NCBI GenBank assembly: GCA_050949415.1
Contig: JBMNFR010000006.1
Span: forward strand, 434,001 to 498,000
Direction of reading: 5' to 3'
DNA length: 64,000 nt
Origin: JAAZKI01 sp012799905
Lineage (GTDB): Bacteria; Verrucomicrobiota; Lentisphaeria; Oligosphaerales; Oligosphaeraceae
Shown here: in pieces, positions 25,710-34,600 of the stretch
Layout: each line of letters starts with the position of its first letter
Numbering within the stretch: position 1 is the stretch's first letter
Position numbers and translations under genes: made by a program
Notes under the pieces: generated by a model
Told to the model about the DNA's origin: nothing
Database searches by the model: none
The model's input: only the letters and a program-made list of their open reading frames with translations

Positions 25710-26009
25710 TCAAGACGCGGCAAAAAGTATACACATCGCCAGCGACTTGTATACATTCAGTTTTCGCTTGGCGCCAGAACCAATCTCAACCATTCCGAGG
25801 AAGTCCTCGAAATGGTCTGCGATGGTGTGTCCGTTATTTCTACAAGCTTCTTTTGCACGGTCAATTACGGGTAAAAAGTGTCTGTATTCCGAATAATCCA
25901 AAACCTTTGAGAGCTTTCGCGCTGTCCAGAATTCCTTACCATCATTCGCTTGTTCTTTGATTTGCTCAAATGTGGAATGATGCCGTTTTTCAATATTTTT
26001 ATCACTCAT
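25710..26009 (-). pseudogene. dinD: Truncated dinD-like gene (BRO-N/DinD family)
   Basis: The first ~80 residues match DNA-damage-inducible protein D: HHSTFEQIKEQANDGKEFW, TARKLSKVLDYSEYRHFLPV, then HFEDFLGMVEIGSGAKRKL. After that the sequence departs (NVYKSLAMCILFAAS) and stops; intact DinD is roughly three times longer. The bases after the break, up to 25580, contain repeated GTATAC-like words (GTATACAAG, GTGTATAC, GTATATAC) and no gene. The remnant sits between the ORF6N gene and hsdS. Confidence 0.8.
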
Positions 26010-26077
26010 TTATAAAACCTCCTGCGCGAAACCATTTTCGTAACGCCAAGAAGATGGTTGAACTTTTGAATTCGTGT

Positions 26078-26956
26078 TCATTCGTGGTTCCCTCCGAGTT
26101 TTCTAAGCATTTCAACCGCCTCCGTTTCAAACCTTGAGAAGGCAAACCACTTTTTACCGAGGTCTTTAAGGGATGCGCCGATATGGTAAATCTCTTTTTC
26201 ATCGATAATCAGAAAACGGTCGTGGGCGTCTTTAAAGGTTTCAATTGTAATGGGCGGGTATTGCTCGTTATGTTTTTTCAGATCCAGTGCCAGTTGTTTG
26301 GAGATCGCTTTCGTGTAAATCGTTGCCGTTACACCTTTATTGCGCTTACTGAAAAGGGTCAGCACTGAATCATCGACATAATTATCAATGAGAACCAGAT
26401 CGTTTTTTGCTTTACGAACAAGATCAGCGACAAACGCATAGGCATCGTAAACCTGTCCATCGTAGAAGATTCCTTGTTTAGGTGGGTCACCAGTTTCGAG
26501 TGCCAGAAAAACTTTCTCGAAATTCTTTCCCGTTTCCGATTCAAAGGCGACTTGACGGCGTTCGACGTTATCCAGACGGGCAAAGATGTTGGCGTTGTGC
26601 TGAATGAATTTACGCATTTCAACAAAAGCACGCATGATTTGCACATGAACCACTGCGGCCTTTGCGCTTTTCAAAACGCCTGCGAGGCTTGCAACACCCT
26701 GCTCCGTGAAAACATAGGGTAGAGAACCACCAAGATGTTTTCTGGAAGGTATCGCATTTTGCGATACCATGAAATCGACCTCGGATTCGCTTAGCTGAAA
26801 CATGAAATCTTCAGGAAAACGCTCGATATTGCGTTGAACCTGTTCACGCAATCGAATCGGCTTCACTTCGTAAAGTGCGGCTATATCTTTATCCAGCATA
26901 ACTTGCAGATTACGAATCAGATAGATTTTTTCCTTAATTGCCTCAGGCTCGTCCAT
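26078..26956 (-). CDS. ORF6N-domain protein with C-terminal PLD-like domain
   Basis: 292 residues. Residues ~8-95 form the ORF6N DNA-binding domain found in phage and island proteins (VMLDKDIAALYEVKPIRLRE, then RFPEDFMFQLSESE, then YVFTEQGVASLAGVL). A helical linker follows. The C-terminal ~120 residues resemble a phospholipase D-type fold, with LIDNYVDDSVLTLF and HDRFLIIDEKEIYHIGASLKD. In that motif Arg replaces the Lys of HKD, so catalysis is uncertain. It lies six bases after hsdM. Such ORF6N proteins are common between hsdM and hsdS genes. Confidence 0.85.
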   Translation of the reverse strand: MDEPEAIKEKIYLIRNLQVMLDKDIAALYEVKPIRLREQVQRNIERFPEDFMFQLSESEVDFMVSQNAIPSRKHLGGSLPYVFTEQGVASLAGVLKSAKAAVVHVQIMRAFVEMRKFIQHNANIFARLDNVERRQVAFESETGKNFEKVFLALETGDPPKQGIFYDGQVYDAYAFVADLVRKAKNDLVLIDNYVDDSVLTLFSKRNKGVTATIYTKAISKQLALDLKKHNEQYPPITIETFKDAHDRFLIIDEKEIYHIGASLKDLGKKWFAFSRFETEAVEMLRKLGGNHE

Positions 26957-26962
26957 CCGTGG

Positions 26963-28552
26963 TTACCTCTGAATCTGTTGCAGCTTCTCCGCCATTTTCG
27001 CCCGTACTTCTATCAGCTCTTTTTCCAGTGCGTCTATTTCTGCTTGGACTGCGTCGATATCGATTTCCTCTTCCTCTTCGAAGGTATCTACGTAGCGGGG
27101 GATATTGAGATTGAAGTCGTTTTCCCTGATTTCGGCGACGTCAGCCACGTGGGCGTATTTTTCTTCGTCAGTTCGGGCAGTGTAGGCCGCTATGATGCTG
27201 TCAATATGCTCTTTAGCGAGGGTATTCTGGTTTTTGCCCGAGACAAAGTCACGGCTGGCATCGATGAAAAGGACGTTTTTGCACTCCTCTCGCACGCCGC
27301 CTTTTTCGCGGGAGCGGTCAAACACCAGGATTGCCACCGGGATATTAGTAGTCTGGAACAGGTTGCCAGGCAGGCCGATGACCGCATCAAGCAAATTTTC
27401 TTCAATCATGTTTCGGCGGATACGGCCTTCGGCTGCGCCTCGGAAAAGCACGCCATGCGGAACTACCACGGCGACGCGGCCTTCTTTTTCCAGAGCGACT
27501 TCGACCATGTGGCTGATAAAGGCCCAGTCGCCTTTGCTCTTAGGCGGTACGCCGCGCCAGAAACGGTTGTATTGATCGCTCTCGGCATTTTCTGCGCCCC
27601 ATTTATCCAGGGAGAAGGGCGGATTGGCTACCACGCAATTGAATTTCATCAGGCGGTCATTTTCAACTAAAAGCGGACTATTCAGGGTGTCGCACCATTC
27701 AATGCGGGCGCTGTCAAAGCTGTGTAAAAACATATTCATGCGGCAAAGCGCCCAAGTGCTGCCGTTGGATTCTTGTCCAAACAGGGCGAAGTCGCGCTTT
27801 GCTTGGGCGCTGTCGGCATTGCGCGCCACTTCGTGGGCGGCCTGGATCAAGAGTCCGCCTGAACCGCAGGCCGGATCACAGATGCGGTCGCCGGGCTTGG
27901 GCGCGGCGAGTCTGGCGACGAGTTCGCTGACTTTGAGTGGGGTAAAGAACTCGCCTGCCTTTTTGCCGGAGTCGGCGGCAAAGCGCTCAATCAGGTAGAT
28001 GTAGGTGTTGCCGATGACGTCCTCGGCGACCCGGCTGGGACGCATATCAAGCTGCGGCTTGTTGAAATCCTCCAGCAGCTGCTTGAGACGGCGGTTGCGA
28101 TCCTTGGTTTTCCCGAGATTGGCCTCGCTGTTGAAGTCGATATTGCGGAAGACGCCTTCGAGCTTGCTCTTGTTGCTTTCTTCAATGTGGTCGAGTACGA
28201 TGTTGATCAACTCGCCAATATTGGCGGCGGAACGGCGTTCGTAGAGGCTGGAGTAGGTGGCGGGGAATTCATCCAGCAGCGTCTCAATGCCAGTTTCGTT
28301 ATGTTTTTCGCTGAGTCGCACCATGGGGAGAACAAAACGCTCGCGTTCGAGCTTGCGGCGGATGCGGACGTCGTCATCGCCATGCAATTGCCGATATTCT
28401 TCGTAGTGGTCTTGCCAGACATCGGAGATGTATTTCAAGAACAACATCACGAGAATATAGTCTTTGTACTGCGCTGGATCAACAACGCTCCGGAAGGTGT
28501 CGCATGCCGCCCATGCCGCATTGTTGATATCTTTTTGATCAATCTGGTTCAT
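26963..28552 (-). CDS. hsdM: Type I restriction enzyme, DNA N6-adenine methyltransferase (M) subunit
   Basis: 529 residues. The N-terminal helical domain is followed by the SAM-binding motif DPACGSGGLLIQ and the catalytic NPPF in VVANPPFSLDKWG. The C-terminal coiled tail (EEEEIDIDAVQAEIDALEKELIEVRAKMAEKL, seen as heptads) contacts HsdS. AGGAG lies seven bases before the ATG. It is the first gene of the hsdM-ORF6N-(dinD)-hsdS-fic unit. Methylates both strands of the HsdS-defined site to protect host DNA. Confidence 0.97.
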   Translation of the reverse strand: MNQIDQKDINNAAWAACDTFRSVVDPAQYKDYILVMLFLKYISDVWQDHYEEYRQLHGDDDVRIRRKLERERFVLPMVRLSEKHNETGIETLLDEFPATYSSLYERRSAANIGELINIVLDHIEESNKSKLEGVFRNIDFNSEANLGKTKDRNRRLKQLLEDFNKPQLDMRPSRVAEDVIGNTYIYLIERFAADSGKKAGEFFTPLKVSELVARLAAPKPGDRICDPACGSGGLLIQAAHEVARNADSAQAKRDFALFGQESNGSTWALCRMNMFLHSFDSARIEWCDTLNSPLLVENDRLMKFNCVVANPPFSLDKWGAENAESDQYNRFWRGVPPKSKGDWAFISHMVEVALEKEGRVAVVVPHGVLFRGAAEGRIRRNMIEENLLDAVIGLPGNLFQTTNIPVAILVFDRSREKGGVREECKNVLFIDASRDFVSGKNQNTLAKEHIDSIIAAYTARTDEEKYAHVADVAEIRENDFNLNIPRYVDTFEEEEEIDIDAVQAEIDALEKELIEVRAKMAEKLQQIQR

Positions 28553-28559
28553 GACAATA

Positions 28560-29282
28560 CTCCTAATTTAACCACGGAATACGCGGAATATATGGAAATT
28601 TTTATGGGTTTTTTGTTTTAGCGAAAGAGATTGTACGCGGATTTGTGAATAGCCCACCCACAGCCTCCCCTAAAAAAACCTTCTGTACTACTGTCAGCCA
28701 ACTTCTTGTTTTTTGGAAAAGATTTTCTTCAAATCAGCGCTTATGTGTCGCCTCTCCGAGGCTCAGGCTTAGGGGCATCTACCCCCAGGTTCCGCTTCGC
28801 TTCACCTGGGGTTACTCATGGTTGCGCCTCTCCGAGGCTGGGGGGCGGCCTGAAGGCCGCCAGTACGACATACGTCAACGTAGATTCTGTACTACAAGTA
28901 CTCATCACAAGACCTCGTACAATAAAAAGAAATTTCCGTACTACTATCGACCAACTTTTTGTTTTTCGGGAAAGATTTTCCGGAAAACTAATCTTCGCTC
29001 CACCGTCCACTAAAGTCCATTTCCGTCCACGTCCACTGCCACTAACGTCCACTTTTGTCCATTGTCCACTGTCCACTAAAGTGCTTTACCTTGGGTGCCT
29101 CGCTCCGCAACTTGTCCGAACTCCGGGTAGTTAATTGTGCTGATTACAAGTTTCAGTGTATTCAGGGGTTACAACAGCAACCCAAAAACAAAAATTTCGT
29201 GCTTTTTCGTGGTTTTCGTGGTTAAAAAATAGGCTGTGGACGTGTAGTCCACCCTAGGCATTCTGTGTGTTTAGTGGTTCCA
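28560..29282 (+). repeat. Mosaic repeat region with two core copies
   Basis: No gene in 723 bases. In order: a CACGGAATACGCGGAATA module (28566), core copy (28684-28733), a hairpin module with CCCCAGGTTCCGCTTCGC and ACCTGGGGTTACTCATGG, TCTCCGAGGC twice, a second core copy (28938-28988), a GTCCAC tract (29000-29090), the CCGAACTCCGGGTAGTTAAT module (29115), TTCGTGGTTTTCGTGGTTAA (29204), and TGTGGACGTGTAGTCCACCC (29234). The order core, GTCCAC, CCGAACTCC, CGTGGTTAA, TGGAC hairpin recurs at 43.84-44.13 kb without the core. Confidence 0.85.
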
Positions 29283-29873
29283 TTATTTCCCTCTCCTTTT
29301 TGTGGTCGCGCACTGCATGAGCAGTGCTGACATGAATTGTTCACGCTTGTCAGCCAACGCATGCAACAGGGCTTGCTCGCGCGCTGAGAGCACGGCTAAA
29401 TCAACGATGGTTTTCTGTGCTTCCAGGCTGGGCAACGCCACCTCCAGGTTTTCAATCGTCTCTTTACTGATCATTTTTTGAACTGTGCCCCTAGCTCGGC
29501 TGGCCAAAAAAGCCTGCGCCTCCCGTTGGCTGATATACCAATTCAAGTATTCAGGCAAAACCTTATCCAGCCTCGTCACCCTTATCCTCAACAAAGGGGC
29601 AGCGACAACAGCCTTGCCCGGGGCTTCGAGAAGAACCGCAGACGTGGTCACCTGTCCCCGCGACCGGAAGATCAGGTCGCCTCTCTGGACGAGATGGTGC
29701 GCTTTTACGGTATTCAAATCAACGCTGATCAAATCATCACAGCTGACCGTGTTGTCGCTGCGAAGGTCCTTCATCTGGATAACCGAAACACTGCCATCCG
29801 CAACAGCCTCAAGACGTGAACGGAAGGAGTATCCCATCTGCACGCTTGCTATATTTTTTATTTTCACCCTCAT
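29283..29873 (-). CDS. Orphan half-length HsdS-like protein (single target-recognition domain)
   Basis: 196 residues, half the size of HsdS. One target-recognition domain is present: VKIKNIASVQMGYSFRSRLE, then LVQRGDLIFRSRGQVTTSAVLL, then YLNWYISQREAQAFL, then ISKETIENLEVALPSLEAQKTIVDLA leading into a spacer helix. It does not resemble the nearby hsdS closely. Single-domain S proteins can dimerise into functional specificity subunits. It has its own consensus promoter, so it may be an alternative specificity partner for the HsdM at 27-28.5 kb or a leftover of another system. Confidence 0.8.
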   Translation of the reverse strand: MRVKIKNIASVQMGYSFRSRLEAVADGSVSVIQMKDLRSDNTVSCDDLISVDLNTVKAHHLVQRGDLIFRSRGQVTTSAVLLEAPGKAVVAAPLLRIRVTRLDKVLPEYLNWYISQREAQAFLASRARGTVQKMISKETIENLEVALPSLEAQKTIVDLAVLSAREQALLHALADKREQFMSALLMQCATTKRRGK

Positions 29874-29911
29874 GAGAACCCTCGCAAAACGCTGTAACGT
29901 CGTTTCTGCAT

Positions 29912-29940
29912 ATTATAGCAACATGCGGGGCGCTTGTCAA
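29912..29940 (-). promoter_or_regulatory. Perfect-consensus promoter for the half-HsdS gene
   Basis: On the minus strand TTGACA (29940-29935), a 17-base spacer and TATAAT (29917-29912) all match the consensus exactly, about 39 bases upstream of the start. ATGCAGAAACG occurs as a direct repeat at 29911-29901 and 29970-29960, flanking the promoter. This could be a pair of regulator sites. Confidence 0.75.
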
Positions 29941-30056
29941 GCCCATTTTGCAAAAATAGCGTTTCTGCATTTGGGTTTCTTTGGGCTGTAGCGCATGCGC
30001 TGTAACTTCCTTGGAGAAGTCTGCCTTGTGTCAGGCATAAGAGCGAAAAGGTGTTC

Positions 30057-30106
30057 GGGGATGCGTGGACAGCGATAATTCCGGCTCAGTGCTGTCACGC
30101 ATCCCC
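30057..30106. terminator. Long hairpin between the half-HsdS and GH28 genes
   Basis: GGGGATGCGTGGACAGC at the left pairs with GCTGTCACGCATCCCC at the right with one bulged base. It lies 19 bases after the GH28 stop on the minus strand. No T-rich tail follows, so rho-independent termination is not certain. The rest of 29941-30124 shows no gene. Confidence 0.5.
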
Positions 30107-30124
30107 GCATCGCCGCACTCCACC

Positions 30125-31537
30125 TCAAAGCATAGTGCCATTGGCTGGGAGTTGGGCGCCGTCGCGGGAGAAGTTATTGACCTGGCTCCAGCGGAGGCAA
30201 TGGCCGTAGGGCGCGGAGCGTCCAGGCAGAGGAGTAATGCGGATGGCGACCTGGTCGAGGACAGCGTTGTCAACGCGATGCAGCCGAAGCGCGTCAGGCA
30301 TAAAACCGCTAGCCCAAATGTTGGGGTATTCGACGGGAACAACATCCTGGAAATAGACGTGGTCTTGCAAGTGCAGACGGATGTCGCGCAAGGTCACGTC
30401 AGTGATGGCGGCGCCATCGAGCGAGCCGATGAAGCTGCCGCTGATAGTGTGGATTTCCATGGCCGAAAAGGTCAGGCCGCGCACGTGGGCTTGATAAGGA
30501 TTGGGGCTGCCTGACTCAGTGCCAGCCCAAATGAAAAAGGGCCGGGCGACGTTGCGCATGACAATGTTGCTGAAAGCGATGCTTTCAATGGGCGTGCCAC
30601 GCTTGAAATCAGACCGCTTAACCGGAGTGAGGGAAAGCATGTCAATGGCGTTTTTGGCGTTGTGGATGGCGAGGTTGCTGAAGGCGCAGTCGCGGATGAT
30701 GCCGTCGCCTTCATAGCCTAGACGGATGGCGCAGGCTGATGCGCTTAAGATGCAATTGGTGACGACAACGCGCTCGCAAGGCTTGTCTTCGCCGAGGCGG
30801 GACGTGTCGGATTTCAGGGCGATGCAGTCGTCGCCTGCGTCGATGTCGCAGTTGCTGATGATGACGTTGGAGCTGCAGTCGATGTCAAGCGCGTCGGTGT
30901 TGGGGCCGTGTCGCGGATTGCGGATAGTCAGGTTGTCGAGGCAGACGCCGTCGCAGCCGACAGGCCAGACCGTATAGCTGGGTGAATTGATGATGCGCAC
31001 CTGGCGGACGGTCACGTTTTGGCAACGCCAGAAATAGACTACGACAGGCCGAGGATTGACCGGCTTGAGAACGCGATAATAGGCCACGCAGGACGACTTT
31101 GCCGCCTCCAACGGCTTTCCGTCTGTGCATATATTATTGGGGTCCCAGAAGGCGTCGCCGCTGCCGTCAATGACGCCATCGCCGGTGATGATGACATTGC
31201 GTCGGTTGAATGCGCCCAGCAGGTAATGGCGAAGAAATTGGCCTTCAGCAGCCTTGCCGTTGAAGGCGTAGCGGTCTTCATGGTAGTCGTTGATGTCGCG
31301 TGAACCGCGGATGACAGCGCCGGCTTCCAGCTGGAGGGTGAGGTTGTCTACGAGGTCAATGGAGCCGCAGCGGTAAATTCCGGGCGGGATGATGACTTCG
31401 CCGTAGCCGTCAGCAGTGGCGGCGGCAATGGCGGCATTGATGGCGGGGCTGTCCAGGGCGACACCGTCACCGATGGCGCCAAAATCGCGGATGTTGACTC
31501 GTATGGCAATTTTCTCCGTTGCGTGTTTTTTAACCAC
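30125..31537 (-). CDS. GH28 (polygalacturonase-like) beta-helix protein; start codon uncertain
   Basis: The recognisable protein starts at IAIRVNIRDFGAIGDGVALD and runs to the stop at 30125, about 460 residues. The beta-helix coils and catalytic region are visible (GPNTDALDID, then CDIDAGDDCIALKS). The GHG motif of classical GH28 is replaced by SACAIRLGYEGDG, a variant whose activity is untested. No in-frame ATG lies near the domain start. The options are GTG 31537 inside the tandem repeat, or rare codons at 31510 (ATT) or 31504 (ATA), which have GGAG upstream. No signal peptide is seen. The 5' end appears to have been replaced by repeat sequence. Confidence 0.8.
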   Translation of the reverse strand: MVKKHATEKIAIRVNIRDFGAIGDGVALDSPAINAAIAAATADGYGEVIIPPGIYRCGSIDLVDNLTLQLEAGAVIRGSRDINDYHEDRYAFNGKAAEGQFLRHYLLGAFNRRNVIITGDGVIDGSGDAFWDPNNICTDGKPLEAAKSSCVAYYRVLKPVNPRPVVVYFWRCQNVTVRQVRIINSPSYTVWPVGCDGVCLDNLTIRNPRHGPNTDALDIDCSSNVIISNCDIDAGDDCIALKSDTSRLGEDKPCERVVVTNCILSASACAIRLGYEGDGIIRDCAFSNLAIHNAKNAIDMLSLTPVKRSDFKRGTPIESIAFSNIVMRNVARPFFIWAGTESGSPNPYQAHVRGLTFSAMEIHTISGSFIGSLDGAAITDVTLRDIRLHLQDHVYFQDVVPVEYPNIWASGFMPDALRLHRVDNAVLDQVAIRITPLPGRSAPYGHCLRWSQVNNFSRDGAQLPANGTML

Positions 31538-31664
31538 GGAATACACGGAATAGGCGGAAATCTTTGTGCAGGGTTGTTTTTTTAACCACGGAATACACGG
31601 AATAGGCGGAAGTTTTTGTGTAGGGTTGTTTTTTAGCCACGGAATAGGCGGAATACGCGGAAAC
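31525..31664 (+). repeat. Tandem CACGGAATACACGG repeat, about 2.7 units of ~52 bp
   Basis: Three units begin TTTTTTAACCACGGAATACA (31526), TTTTTTAACCACGGAATACA (31578) and TTTTTTAGCCACGGAATAGG (31630). Each contains GGAATAGGCGGAA and GTAGGGTTG or GCAGGGTTG. The same module occurs singly at 23094 and 28566. It fills the gap between the giant secreted protein gene and the GH28 gene. Confidence 0.9.
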
Positions 31665-31680
31665 AGCGTGCCAGCGTCAA

Positions 31681-34600
31681 TTATTCTGCGAACAGTGGTA
31701 GCCAGAAGGCGACGGAGAGGTTGCCGGCTTTGTCCTTGGCCTGACAACGGAACCACTGCTGGCCTTTGAATTTGGCTCTCAAGGCATTGAGGTCGGTGTT
31801 GGCCAGGTCCGTGAAGGAATGAGTCCAGAGGTCTTTGTTGAGGTCGTCGACTGCGGTGGCTTCGAGGGAGGCGACGCCGCTGGCGTCAAAGGCGGTCCAT
31901 TTGAGCAGGTCGGGCTTGTCTGCTTCGGCCGGGCCATGAATGAACATATCGTCGAGGTAGATGGTGTCGCGGTGTTTGGCGCCGCGGCGCTGGAATTCGA
32001 TGGACTTGAAGGTCAGATTTTTGATGGCGTCCTCGGCAACGCCGATTTTTTGCAGGGCTTCGAGGACGTTGAAGGATACGCGCTGCCATTGTCCCTCAAT
32101 CCAGGTGAATGTCTTGCTGCGGTTCAATTCTGTGGCAGCGGTTCCGGGCTTGGTCAGGGAGATAGTGTAGGCGCGGTCGGCTGTGGTGGTCAGGACGATG
32201 CGGAACGTCGTGTCGCTGCGGGGATTGTTGTTGGCCAGTCGGAAGGAGAGGCAGGGATGTTGGGTTGGCTGCCAGGCGACGGCTTGGCTGAGGTCACCCC
32301 GCGAATGATAGGTGCCGTGGGAAAGGAAGGGCGTGCGGCCGGTATTGTTGATGACATCCAGCGAGTTGTAGCGGCCCGGGGTGAGTTGGGCGCTGGAGGA
32401 GCGGCAGCCATCCCAGTTGATGAACCAGTTGACCGAAGCGCCAAAGGTGAGGGAGTACCAGGACGGGCCAGTCTTGTCAGAGGCATAGTCGATTTTGACC
32501 GGCACAGTGACACGTTCGGTCTGGTTGCCGGCGCCGTCAATGATGTTGTCAATGGCAAACTCGAAGACGTCGCCGTCCTTGCCCTGGTTGAGATGATTGC
32601 GGAATAGGAACGGGTGGTTGAGCTGAAGCTGGTCAGAAGTCTTGGAATGCGCGTACACGTTTGTCCACTGCGGCATGGGGATTTCTTTGCCGACGACGAA
32701 GAATTTGGCTTTTTCGATGCTCCAGGGGGCTGCGCCGGAGTTGTCAAAAGTTACTGTAAGCATAGTGCCGTTATGATGCGGGTGGTTGGAGGCGACGATG
32801 GCGGTTTTGGCTGTCATCGGCTTGGTGTCAAGCAGGAAAGGCAGGTCAGTGATGTGCGATTCCAGGCCGCGGGCGTCCTTGGCCTTGAGGAGCAGGTGGC
32901 AGATGCCGTCAGGGATGTCCTTCAGGCTGGGCGTGATGGCGCTGCCAGGGTCGTGGCGCGTCCAGGTCAACGCGGCCAGCTTTTGCTCTTCCACGTCAGT
33001 GGCAGGCGTCGCTCCAGGCAAGATGGCGCTGAAGACGTCGGTGACGCCATCAGCGTCATAGAAGCGGGGCGTGCAGGAAAGTTGTTCAGCGGTTTTGACG
33101 GCTGGGCCGAAGACCAGGTCGTCGAGGTGATAGCGGCTGTAGCGGCCAGTTTGATCCGGGGAGCCGATAGAGGCGATTTTGAAGGAGCTGGGCGTGAAGC
33201 GCGCCACTGAGAAGGGCTGGTTGACAAAAGCGTCGGCCGCGATGCCGAGCCACGTCCGCCAGGTTTCATCAAAGACCAGGTCATGGGCATGGCGGACGGC
33301 CAGGGCTTTGCTGGAGTCATCCGGCGCTAGGCGGACGTAATGGCTGTTGCGGAAGCTGAGGCTGACTTGGGCCATATCCCAGGCGCGGTAGCGGAATTGG
33401 ACCAACGGATAGTTGGCCATGGAGAAATTCATGCTGAACGGCGTTTCCAGGGCTTGTTCATAGGCGGTGTTTCTGACTTGCAGGAAAGCGCCTTGGCGGT
33501 CATCGCTCTGGCGGATAGCCATGCGCTGGTTGGAGAATTGCAGGGACTCCGGCGCGCCGTTTTCAAAGGTCATGACGATGGGGCTGAAGCCTTCGACCGC
33601 CATCAGAGCCGGCGGTGTATTGCGGCGTTCCGGGGCCGTGGCAGAGAGGGTGATTTCCTGCGCGTCGGCAGCGCCGATTTTGACTTGGAAGGCGATGGCG
33701 CCTGCGTCGGCGATGGCTTTTTGGACGTCGTCAGTCTTGGGCAGGACTGCCCGGATGACCTCCTGGTCGTCAAATCGTTCCATAGTGAGGGGCTTGCCCA
33801 GGCAGTACAGGGTAATTTCTGCGAGGCGCGGGTCAACGTAGTCGGCATCATGGGTCAGGCGGACGGCGTCGCCGATTTCATTGTCCCAGGCCAGGGTGAA
33901 GGGCAGTTCCGGGTGGGGTTCGACCCAGGCCACCTGCTGAACCAGGGATTGGTTTTGACGGCGCAGGGTGATCCATGCGTGGTTCAGGCCGTGTTGTGAG
34001 GGCAGCTCGGCCCATTGTTCGTCCAGCGTGGCGTCGGCTGGCGGCTTGGGTGCATCCAGGGAGGCGCGAACGTAGCAGGTGTCTTCGGACTCGGCCTCGA
34101 TTTTGGGGCGGTTGTAGAAGATTGGGACAAATTGGCTGATGGCGTAGGCTTCTCCTGGGCCGTTGCCCTGGATGCCGTTGGCGATAGCGTCACGTCGTTC
34201 AATGCCGAAGCCATCTGGCCTGACCATGCGTTTTTGGGTGGCGTCCTCCGGCGTTCTGACGCTGGATGGAATCCAGATGGTCACGGTTGTCCAATCATGG
34301 CGGTCTGGGCCGATGTCGTGCGGCGCGGCTGGCAGCGTTGTCGCCCCGGCGCGTATCCAGGTCGGAGCGTCGGTGAAATCAGCGCCGGTGATGTGATGAT
34401 AGAGTTTTTTCAGGGGGCGATAGCTGCCATTGCCGTCCTGTGCGCCGATTGAATAGAAGAAGTTGAATCGGGCGCCTTCGGTGCGTTTGATTCTGACTTG
34501 CCAGCCAGCTGTTTCCGCCAGGGGCGTGGCTGGCAGGGCGGCATCCAGGCGCATGGCGCCTGAGCCGAGCTGGTTGCGCAGCAGCAGGGCGCTGGCATTG

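Noticed and set aside
31538..31756. GH28 start at 31756
   Set aside because: The translated part is the tandem DNA repeat and overlaps the end of the secreted-protein gene.
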